Assembly: GCF_004565475.1 (NCBI RefSeq)
Contig: NZ_SRHX01000003.1
Location: 124,001 to 188,000 of the forward strand
Length of the DNA: 64,000 bases
Direction: 5' to 3'
Source of the DNA: Lonepinella koalarum
GTDB taxonomy: Bacteria; Pseudomonadota; Gammaproteobacteria; Enterobacterales; Pasteurellaceae
Shown here piece by piece: positions 57,523-64,000 of this stretch. The position numbers and the translations under genes were made by a program. The notes under the pieces were generated by a model, which did no database searches, was not told where the DNA came from, and was given only the letters and a program-made list of their open reading frames with translations. How positions within the stretch are numbered: the first letter of the stretch is position 1; the number at the start of each line of letters is the position of its first letter.

Positions 57523-57563
57523 CATGCTTAACCTAGCTAACCTAGTACCTTAAGTACTAGGTT
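57523..57563. repeat. CCTAGTAC/GTACTAGG hairpin repeat, copy 2
   Basis: AACCTAGTAC (57539-57548) pairs perfectly with GTACTAGGTT (57554-57563), preceded by CATGCTTAACCTAG. The blocks TACTAGGTTA and TTAAGCATG also occur in the element at 21540-21567. It overlaps the stop codon of the leftward yacL gene and probably terminates both convergent genes. Confidence 0.65.
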
Positions 57564-57922
57564 ACAAAGGCTAAATAAGATCTTAAAAATTGCTCAAAAT
57601 CTTCCAACCCTAGAAACGCTACACTTTCTTCATCATAATAATGAAAATCCTGTTCTAGCTCTTCATCGTCATTACTCATAGATAAATTATTAGCACGGAT
57701 CATTACTTCATCTGCATTGATAAACAAACTGTATTCTTTGCCTAAAATTTGGCTTTCTTGTTCAGGTGTAAAAGATTTGGCTTGTTGGACGTGTAAAAGC
57801 GCGGTGGAAATTAATTGAGAATGATGAGGGACTTCCGTATTAAACCAGTTGGCAACCGCAAAATGCTCCATTGAACATTTTGCGATGACATTGCCTTGAT
57901 AATAGGTAAATTGGAAGTCCAT
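57557..57922 (-). CDS. yacL: YacL family protein (UPF0231)
   Basis: This 121-residue acidic cytoplasmic protein matches E. coli YacL in pattern: MDFQFTYYQGNVIAKCSMEHFAVANWFNTEV at the start, EYSLFINADEVMIRANNL in the middle and DFHYYDEESVAFLGLEDF near the end. No function is established. Its TAG stop lies inside the hairpin repeat. It is 23 bp after erpA on the same strand and probably cotranscribed with it. Confidence 0.87.
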   Translation of the reverse strand: MDFQFTYYQGNVIAKCSMEHFAVANWFNTEVPHHSQLISTALLHVQQAKSFTPEQESQILGKEYSLFINADEVMIRANNLSMSNDDEELEQDFHYYDEESVAFLGLEDFEQFLRSYLAFVT

Positions 57923-57945
57923 GGATTAAAAAAGACGATTAGATA

Positions 57946-58287
57946 CTAGATACTAAATGACGAGCCACAGCCACAGGTACTAGATGCATTAGGATTTTGC
58001 ACCACGAAACGAGAACCTTCTAAGCCCTCAATATAATCAATAGTGCCACCAATTAAATATTGTAAACTCATCGGATCCACCACTAATTGTACACCTGAAT
58101 TTTCCACGGTGAGATCGCCGTCGTTAACTTTCTCATCAAAGGTAAAACCGTATTGGAAACCACTACAGCCACCACCGGTAATATACACACGTAATTTTAG
58201 TGCTAAATTTTCTTCATCGCTAATCAATGCTTTGACTTTATGTGCCGCAGCATCGGTAAAATTAATAGGTACTGAAATATCTGACAT
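57946..58287 (-). CDS. erpA: Iron-sulfur cluster insertion protein ErpA
   Basis: The ATG at 58287 gives [22 protein letters not shown]; six upstream in-frame codons are dropped. The 113-residue A-type carrier has the three cluster cysteines: Cys41 in [11 protein letters not shown], and Cys105 and Cys107 in CGCGSSFSI. ErpA delivers Fe-S clusters to apoproteins of respiration and isoprenoid synthesis. It is divergent from map. Confidence 0.94.
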   Translation of the reverse strand: MSDISVPINFTDAAAHKVKALISDEENLALKLRVYITGGGCSGFQYGFTFDEKVNDGDLTVENSGVQLVVDPMSLQYLIGGTIDYIEGLEGSRFVVQNPNASSTCGCGSSFSI

Positions 58288-58423
58288 CACTTTTTCCCAC
58301 AACAAAAATTTTCTATCATTATCTAATAACCGACTAATTCATTCAAGGATATTTTTATTTCAATCGGGTTTAGTGCTATTATATAAGGCAATATTTTAGT
58401 ATTTTTAGATGAAGAGAGAGAAT

Positions 58424-59227
58424 ATGGCTATTCCATTAAGAACAGAACAAGAAATTGTAAAATTACGAGAAGCCTGCAAATTAGCGGCAGATATTTTAGT
58501 GATGATTGAACCACATATTAAAGCGGGGGTGAGTACGGGCGAATTAGATCGTATTTGCCACGATTATATGGTAAATGTACAGAAAGTGATTCCAGCTTGT
58601 TTGAATTATCATGGTTTTCCGAAAGCTACCTGTATTTCACTTAATGAAGTGGTTTGTCATGGTATTCCAAGTGATGATAAAATTTTGAAAAATGGTGATA
58701 TTTTAAATATTGATGTGACGGTAATTAAAGACGGTTATTATGGTGATAATTCCAAAATGTACATTGTGGGTGAAACCAATATCCGCAGTAAAAAATTAGT
58801 GGAAGTGGCACAAGAAGCCTTGTATGTCGGTTTACGTGTGGTTAAACCGGGCATTCGTTTAAAAGAAATTGGACGAGCAGTGCAAAAATATACCGAGTCA
58901 CAAACTTTTAGCGTGGTGCGTGAATATTGTGGTCACGGTATTGGTGATCAATTCCATAGTGAACCACAAGTGTTACATTATTATGCCGATGATGGCGGTG
59001 TGGTATTACAAAAGGGCATGGTATTCACGATTGAGCCAATGATTAACGCGGGTAAAAAAGAAGTGCGTTTAATGGGTGATGGCTGGACCGTAAAAACCAA
59101 AGATCGCAGTCATTCAGCACAATATGAACATCAAATTGTGGTGACAGAAAATGGTTGTGAAGTGATGACCATTCGTGAAGAAGAAGAAAAAGCAGGGCGA
59201 ATTACACGCTTTATGGAAAATAAATAG
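58424..59227 (+). CDS. map: Methionine aminopeptidase, type I
   Basis: The ATG at 58424 (GAGAGAG upstream) gives MAIPLRTEQEIVKLREACKLAA, matching known starts. The 267-residue enzyme removes the initiator methionine. Metal ligands of the pita-bread fold are in LNIDVTVIKDGYYGDNSKM (two Asp), GHGIGDQFHSEPQVLHY (His), FTIEPM (Glu) and QYEHQIVV (Glu). It lies next to glnD, as in E. coli. Confidence 0.95.
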   Translation: MAIPLRTEQEIVKLREACKLAADILVMIEPHIKAGVSTGELDRICHDYMVNVQKVIPACLNYHGFPKATCISLNEVVCHGIPSDDKILKNGDILNIDVTVIKDGYYGDNSKMYIVGETNIRSKKLVEVAQEALYVGLRVVKPGIRLKEIGRAVQKYTESQTFSVVREYCGHGIGDQFHSEPQVLHYYADDGGVVLQKGMVFTIEPMINAGKKEVRLMGDGWTVKTKDRSHSAQYEHQIVVTENGCEVMTIREEEEKAGRITRFMENK

Positions 59228-59235
59228 AAATTAAT

Positions 59236-59299
59236 GTAGGGGCGTATTGTATACGCCCTTTTGCTCGATCTGTTGTGGGCGTATGCAATACGCCCCTAC
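59236..59299. repeat. Inverted pair of GTAGGGGCGTATTG repeats
   Basis: GTAGGGGCGTATTG at 59236-59249 has its exact complement at 59286-59299, and each arm also folds on itself (GGCGTA with TACGCC). A related single copy lies at 14585-14614. It fills most of the gap between map and glnD and probably forms a cruciform or terminator. Confidence 0.75.
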
Positions 59300-59329
59300 C
59301 CCTTAAAAATTGAATTTAACCAGAAAATC

Positions 59330-61891
59330 ATGCAAACACTCACCCCAACCCACATCAAACAACAGCGAGAATTGCTGAAACAGCAAGAATTAGATAATTT
59401 TGCACAAGCGGATATAAACTTGTTTATTTCTCACCGCACTTTATTTTGTGATGAGCTACTTTGTCAACTTTGGCAACATTTCCAACTCGATCAAAGTGAA
59501 TTAACCTTGGTTGCGGTAGGGGGATATGGTCGGCAAGAAATGTTTCCGTTGTCGGATTTAGATTTCTTAATTTTAACGGCGCAACCAAATTCTCCACAAC
59601 TAGAACAAAAGATTACGGATTTTATTCAGTTTCTGTGGGATTGCGGCTTTGATGTAGGAGCGAGTGTCCGCACTTTAGCAGAATGTGATAAAAATGGGCG
59701 CTCGGATATTACGATTGCGACGAATTTATTGGAAAGCCGTTATCTATGCGGAAAACGAGAAACTTTTGAAAAATTAACCGCACTATTACAGCGAGCTGAT
59801 TTTTGGCCAAGAGAAACGTTTTTTAATGCCAAATTAGCAGAAAAAAATCAACGTTATCAACGGTATAATAATACCAGCTACAATCTTGAGCCGGATATTA
59901 AATACAGTCCGGGGGGATTGCGTGATCTGCATTTAATTTACTGGATTGCGTTACGCCATTCCAATGCCATGACCTTGCAAGAAATTCTGCAATCTGGTTT
60001 TATTTATCCTGAAGAATATGAAGCCTTAAAACTCAATCAACAATTTTTATTTAAAGTACGATTTGCTTTGCATTTGGTTTTGAAGCGTTATGATAATCGT
60101 TTATTGTTTGATCGACAAATCAAAGTGGCAGAATTGTTAGGTTATCATGGCAAGGGCAATGTTGGCGTGGAACAAATGATGAAACGTTTTTTCCAAGCCT
60201 TACAAAGTATTTCCAGTTTAAGTGATATTTTGGCAAAACATTATCGCGAACACTTTTTATTAGCCCAAACTGCGGTGCAAATGCCCAGTGTTTGGTTAGA
60301 TACCAATTTTATTATACAAAATAATGCTATTTGTTTAGTCGATGAAAATTGTTTTATCCAACAGCCTGAAACGATTTTAGACTTGTTTTATCATCTCACC
60401 GCTCAACAGCAAGCGGAAATTCATTCATCCACCTTACGTCAATTACAAATTGCGTTAAGCCAGCTTGGTCAACCTTTAAGCAAAATTCCCCTTGCTCGAG
60501 AAAAATTCTTACGTTTATTTTCCCAACCAAATGCTATTGTTCGTGCTATTGTGCCGATGCATAAATACGGCGTGTTAACCGCTTATATTCCACAGTGGCA
60601 AGACATTGAAGGATTAATGCAATTTGATTTATTTCACGTGTACACCGTGGATGAGCATACTATTCGAGTGTTATTAACATTAGAAAGTTTCTTACAGAGC
60701 GAAACTGAACATAATTATCCTATTTGTCATCAGGTTTTTTCCACCGTTGCTGACCGCACTTTATTGTATATCAGTGCGTTATTTCATGATATTGCTAAAG
60801 GTCGTGGTGGGGAGCATGCTGATTTAGGGGCAGTGGATATGCGACAATTTGCGCAACAACATGGTTTTGATGGTCGGGAAGTTACCACGATGGCATGGTT
60901 AGTGAAACAACACTTATTGATGTCAACGGTCGCCCAACGACGAGATATTTACGATCCTGAAGTGGTTATGGCATTCGCAGCAGAAGTACAAAATAAAGTA
61001 CGTTTGGATTTATTGTTGTGTTTAACGGTAGCAGATATTTGTGCGACTAATCAGACTTTGTGGAACAGTTGGAAGAGGACGTTGTTTACTAGCTTGTATC
61101 AATCCACTTTAAAACAATTTGAGTGGGGAATGGATCAGCTGTTAGATAATCAAAAAATCATTGAAGAGCATCGAGAACAGGCTCTGGCAATGGTGCAAAA
61201 TCCAAATCTTGAGCAAATTAATACCTTGTGGCAACGTTGTTCAGATGATTATTTCTTACGTCATACAGCCAAAGAACTGGTTTGGCATATTGAGCTATTG
61301 GAAAATATCGTATCACAACCCTTGGTGAAAATTAGTAACCGTTTTTCCGATGGCGGTACGCCGGTGTTTATTTATTGTCAGGATCAGGCAAATTTATTTT
61401 ATAAAGTGGTGGCAACCATTGGGGCAAAAAAACTCAGTATTCATAATGCAAAAATTAGCACCAGTATTGATAACTATGCGATGGATACTTTTATTGTGAG
61501 CGAACTCAATGGTGATTTACTGAAATTTGATCGTCGTCGGGATTTGGAAAAAAGTTTAATGATGGCATTAAATTCTGATAAGTTGCCGACATTATCCATT
61601 CCGATTAATCCGAGATTAAGGCATTTTCAAGTCAAAACCGACGTACGTTTTTTAGAGATGAAAAAAGCCGAATATACTGAAATGGAACTGTTTGCATTGG
61701 ATAAAGCGGGTTTATTAGCAGAAGTGAGCCAAGTGTTTAGTGAGTTAAAATTGAATATTATAAATGCTAAAATTACTACAGTTGGGGCGAAAGCAGAAGA
61801 CTTTTTTATGTTGACGAATGCGCAAAATAAGGCGTTGAATGAAATGGAACGAAATCAGTTAGCACAGCGCTTATTAGCACGCTTAGGATGA
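59330..61891 (+). CDS. glnD: Bifunctional PII uridylyltransferase/uridylyl-removing enzyme
   Basis: The ATG at 59330 gives [12 protein letters not shown]; an in-frame ATG at 59261 would read through the palindromic repeat and is rejected. The 853-residue nitrogen sensor has the nucleotidyltransferase motif [15 protein letters not shown] (64-78), an HD hydrolase domain with His486-Asp487 in [16 protein letters not shown], and two C-terminal ACT domains (about 690-760 and 795-853) that sense glutamine. It modifies PII proteins. No glnB gene is in the window. Confidence 0.94.
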   Translation: MQTLTPTHIKQQRELLKQQELDNFAQADINLFISHRTLFCDELLCQLWQHFQLDQSELTLVAVGGYGRQEMFPLSDLDFLILTAQPNSPQLEQKITDFIQFLWDCGFDVGASVRTLAECDKNGRSDITIATNLLESRYLCGKRETFEKLTALLQRADFWPRETFFNAKLAEKNQRYQRYNNTSYNLEPDIKYSPGGLRDLHLIYWIALRHSNAMTLQEILQSGFIYPEEYEALKLNQQFLFKVRFALHLVLKRYDNRLLFDRQIKVAELLGYHGKGNVGVEQMMKRFFQALQSISSLSDILAKHYREHFLLAQTAVQMPSVWLDTNFIIQNNAICLVDENCFIQQPETILDLFYHLTAQQQAEIHSSTLRQLQIALSQLGQPLSKIPLAREKFLRLFSQPNAIVRAIVPMHKYGVLTAYIPQWQDIEGLMQFDLFHVYTVDEHTIRVLLTLESFLQSETEHNYPICHQVFSTVADRTLLYISALFHDIAKGRGGEHADLGAVDMRQFAQQHGFDGREVTTMAWLVKQHLLMSTVAQRRDIYDPEVVMAFAAEVQNKVRLDLLLCLTVADICATNQTLWNSWKRTLFTSLYQSTLKQFEWGMDQLLDNQKIIEEHREQALAMVQNPNLEQINTLWQRCSDDYFLRHTAKELVWHIELLENIVSQPLVKISNRFSDGGTPVFIYCQDQANLFYKVVATIGAKKLSIHNAKISTSIDNYAMDTFIVSELNGDLLKFDRRRDLEKSLMMALNSDKLPTLSIPINPRLRHFQVKTDVRFLEMKKAEYTEMELFALDKAGLLAEVSQVFSELKLNIINAKITTVGAKAEDFFMLTNAQNKALNEMERNQLAQRLLARLG

Positions 61892-61921
61892 AAGATCCCC
61901 TGTTTAACAGGGGGAGTAGCA

Positions 61922-62881
61922 CTAAATTGCGGTATAAAATAAATAACTATTATAGCCAATATAGCTCATCAATAATAACAATCCTTTAAACCGTCCGATA
62001 TATCCGTTTTTTTGCTTAAAGGAATAACCTAAAGCAAATAAAGCGACAGTCAGCACTGACATAACTAAAACATCACGCGAAAGCACCGCACTTTCCACTT
62101 GCATCGGGTGAATCACGCCGGCAATTCCCACCACCGCAAGAGTATTAAATAAATTTGAACCAATAATATTGCCTACCGCTAAATCCACTTCGCCTTTGCG
62201 AGCTGCGACAATGGATGAGGCCAATTCGGGTAACGATGTACCAATTGCCACAATGGTCAAACCGATAATTAAATCGCTGACACCAAAGTAATGAGCCACT
62301 TCAACCGCTCCCCAGACTAATAATTGCGAGCTTGCCATCAGCAGCATTAAACCGATAACTAGCCATAAAAGTGCTTTGCTTAACGGCATATATTTTTGTT
62401 GTTGTAACTCTTCGGGTAACGTATGGTTTTTATGACGCAAACTTTGCCAAATTGTCCATGTCATATAGATGGCGAGCATGGCAATTAAAATACCTGCATC
62501 AAGGCGAGAAATTTGCATATCATAGAGCAGATAGGCTGAAATTACGGTAACCAAAAGCAAGATCGGAAGATCTTGTTTAAGTACTTGTGAATGTACTAAA
62601 ACAGGCTTAACTAAGGCAGTGAAACCTAGAATAAGGGCGATATTGGTAATGTTGGAACCATAGGCATTCCCTAAGGCAATACCAGGGCTACCGTCAAGGG
62701 CGGATATTGCAGAAACCACCATTTCGGGGGCGGATGTGCCAAATCCGATAATCACAATACCGATTAAAAGTGGAGACATACCAAAATGGCGTGCAGTAGC
62801 GGCTGCACCATCGACAAAGCGATCTGCTGACCAAACTAATAAGAGTAATCCGATAATAATGGCTAAACTGGGTAAAAGCAT
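61922..62881 (-). CDS. yrbG: Sodium/calcium exchanger family protein YrbG
   Basis: I start at the ATG at 62881, which gives MLLPSLAIIIGLLLLVWSADRFVDGA, like E. coli YrbG; 51 upstream codons are excluded. The 319-residue CaCA protein has about ten TM segments and the two inverted alpha repeats with GFGTSAPEMVVS (about 55-65) and AIGTSLPELASS (about 215-225), whose acidic residues bind the ion. Ion specificity is inferred from the family. The ribosome-binding site is weak. It is convergent with glnD. Confidence 0.88.
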   Translation of the reverse strand: MLLPSLAIIIGLLLLVWSADRFVDGAAATARHFGMSPLLIGIVIIGFGTSAPEMVVSAISALDGSPGIALGNAYGSNITNIALILGFTALVKPVLVHSQVLKQDLPILLLVTVISAYLLYDMQISRLDAGILIAMLAIYMTWTIWQSLRHKNHTLPEELQQQKYMPLSKALLWLVIGLMLLMASSQLLVWGAVEVAHYFGVSDLIIGLTIVAIGTSLPELASSIVAARKGEVDLAVGNIIGSNLFNTLAVVGIAGVIHPMQVESAVLSRDVLVMSVLTVALFALGYSFKQKNGYIGRFKGLLLLMSYIGYNSYLFYTAI

Positions 62882-63041
62882 GTAAATTTTCAATAGCAAA
62901 TAAAAGTCGGCATTATAGCGGATTAAATAAAAGAGGGATATAGGCAAGAAAAAATAAAAGCCCAAAAATTTTTGGGCTAAAACTTCTGGTGTAAAATGAA
63001 CTTTTATCAAAGGAGATAAATAAAAGCTCACCAAAAGGAAA

Positions 63042-63117
63042 TGGCTCCTCCTGCGGGACTCGAACCTGCGACATATGGATTAACAGTCCACCGTTCTACC
63101 GACTGAACTAAGGAGGA
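63042..63117 (-). tRNA. tRNA-Asn (GTT)
   Basis: Read on the minus strand, the 76-nt cloverleaf starts TCCTCCTTAGTTCAGTCGGT, has the anticodon loop CTGTTAATC and ends with encoded CCA. It closely matches E. coli tRNA-Asn. It lies between yrbG and the DnaA-box-like sites. Confidence 0.97.
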
Positions 63118-63209
63118 ATAACTCTGAATCACTCAAGATTGGTGGCGAATGATAATGATCTCTGACAAGATTGTCAAGTGCCAAAAGAAAGAAAATTTAT
63201 TGTTTTTTT

Positions 63210-63232
63210 CTATCCACAAAATCTGTGGATAA
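63210..63232. promoter_or_regulatory. Two inverted DnaA-box-like sites upstream of uvrB
   Basis: CTATCCACA at 63210-63218 (one mismatch to TTATCCACA) and TGTGGATAA at 63224-63232 (exact complement of a DnaA box) face each other across 5 bp. They lie in the 384-bp gap between tRNA-Asn and uvrB. The rest of the gap is AT-rich with one perfect TTGACA (63400-63405) and an uptake signal near 63473; I see no gene or clear SOS box in it. Confidence 0.55.
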
Positions 63233-63501
63233 CTCTGTGAGTTAATTTTATAAAAAAGCGTCAACGCTAGGCAATATCTAGCTTGGTAGCCTTTCCATTG
63301 ATCATTGTTCGCAAAATAACATTAATATAAAAATCAATAAGTTAATTAAAATCTAGTGGAAAATAGAGAAATTTTTTAAGAAAATATTTCTTATTCAGCT
63401 TGACAAATATAACTCTGTGTAAAACTTGGATTTTTTCAATCTGATTTGGTCATAAAAATATGATAAAATATACCGCACTTTATAAATGATCAGTAGTAAT
63501 T

Positions 63502-64000
63502 ATGGCAACAAAAATTAATAGTAAACCTTTTATTTTGCATTCCGACTTTCAACCATCAGGTGATCAACCTACTGCTATTGCAAAATTAACAGAAAATTTA
63601 AATGATGGTCTAGCCCATCAAACTTTGCTGGGAGTGACCGGTTCGGGAAAAACATTTACTATTGCGAATGTGATAGCTCAACTGAATCGCCCTGCCATGG
63701 TACTTGCGCCGAATAAAACCTTAGCCGCACAGCTTTATGCTGAAATGAAAGCTTTTTTCCCCGAAAATGCGGTGGAATATTTCGTGTCTTATTACGATTA
63801 TTACCAACCCGAAGCCTATGTGCCGTCTAGTGATACCTTTATTGAAAAAGATGCGTCGATTAATGATCAAATTGAGCAAATGCGATTATCCGCTACCAAA
63901 TCTTTTTTAGAGCGACGAGATACTATTGTGGTGGCATCGGTTTCGGCAATTTACGGCTTGGGCGATCCGGATAGCTATTTAAAAATGATGTTGCACCTAC
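63502..64000 (+). CDS. uvrB: Excinuclease ABC subunit B, 5' part
   Basis: The window holds the first 166 codons and ends inside the gene. The product starts [16 protein letters not shown], has Walker A GVTGSGKT at residues 44-51, [11 protein letters not shown], and the damage-probing beta-hairpin [27 protein letters not shown]. UvrB verifies DNA lesions for nucleotide excision repair. An uptake signal (ACCGCACTT) lies just before the gene. In E. coli uvrB has both SOS and DnaA-related control regions; only DnaA-like boxes are seen here. Confidence 0.95.
   Translation, partial: MATKINSKPFILHSDFQPSGDQPTAIAKLTENLNDGLAHQTLLGVTGSGKTFTIANVIAQLNRPAMVLAPNKTLAAQLYAEMKAFFPENAVEYFVSYYDYYQPEAYVPSSDTFIEKDASINDQIEQMRLSATKSFLERRDTIVVASVSAIYGLGDPDSYLKMMLHL

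Noticed and set aside
62882-63034. 51-codon N-terminal extension of yrbG
   Set aside because: The family start MLLPSLAIIIG is at 62881, and the extension has no counterpart in known homologues.
63118-63501. SOS (LexA) box before uvrB
   Set aside because: No CTG-N10-CAG site of reasonable match was found in the region.

Overview
This window is chromosomal DNA from a gamma-proteobacterium of the family Pasteurellaceae. The evidence is the many exact copies of the Haemophilus-type DNA uptake signal core AAGTGCGGT (or its complement), low G+C, a TTGC tetranucleotide tract of the kind used for phase variation in this family, and gene orders shared with Haemophilus. Examples of the gene order are dolP-diaA-yraN-lpoA beside rsmI, fMet tRNA-rimP-nusA-infB-rbfA-truB, dnaB-alr-pgi, and proQ-prc-ldtD-mepK-ycbL. 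Haemophilus, Pasteurella, Avibacterium, Aggregatibacter or Histophilus are all possible; I cannot name the species.

Layout. Positions 1-2.3 kb hold the end of sucB plus sucCD (TCA cycle). A lipoprotein, a nitroreductase and the dolP-diaA-yraN-lpoA cell-envelope cluster follow to 7.2 kb, with rsmI divergent. A 286-bp palindromic element separates rsmI from the regulator cra. Positions 9.7-15.9 kb are the transcription/translation operon opened by initiator tRNA; tyrS converges on it. Positions 17.3-19.0 kb are a small accessory patch: an XRE regulator, two unknown small proteins and a higBA toxin-antitoxin pair with a clear promoter and operator. Next come a D-2-hydroxyacid dehydrogenase, lolC, a 538-bp composite of hairpins, lolDE, aroG (with a TrpR-like operator), dnaB, alr and pgi.

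Positions 29.6-50.1 kb are the accessory core: a Wzy-type surface-polysaccharide locus. It starts with 23 TTGC repeats. These lie inside a short hydrophobic ORF whose stop overlaps the wzz start as ATGA, and the last repeat also supplies a -35-like hexamer for a good extended -10 promoter. The locus encodes chain-length control (wzz), UDP-ManNAcA synthesis (wecBC), an acyltransferase, two glycosyltransferases, a Wzy-like polymerase, a MurJ-type flippase and a heparinase-family protein. A bacillosamine-type block follows: PglC-, PglD-, PglE- and PglF-like proteins with a MaoC-type hydratase overlapping pglD. RhuM-family genes bracket this block and share a 36-bp direct repeat, and a Schlafen/AlbA_2 protein with an 11-bp repeat tract lies inside it. 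The locus ends in rfbB and a truncated rfbA. Uptake signals are nearly absent from 30 to 42 kb, which suggests acquisition by transfer.

Positions 50.1-64 kb return to core genes: lysC, proQ, prc, three murein/envelope genes, yacL, erpA, map, glnD, yrbG, tRNA-Asn and the start of uvrB. Two inverted DnaA-box-like sites lie between tRNA-Asn and uvrB.

The points I consider most worth following are: the TTGC switch ahead of wzz; the PglD-MaoC pairing, which suggests a 3-hydroxyacylated rather than acetylated amino sugar; the direct repeats that could excise the bacillosamine block; and the intergenic element at 21.3-21.8 kb, in which one core motif is enclosed by unrelated but perfectly paired stems.
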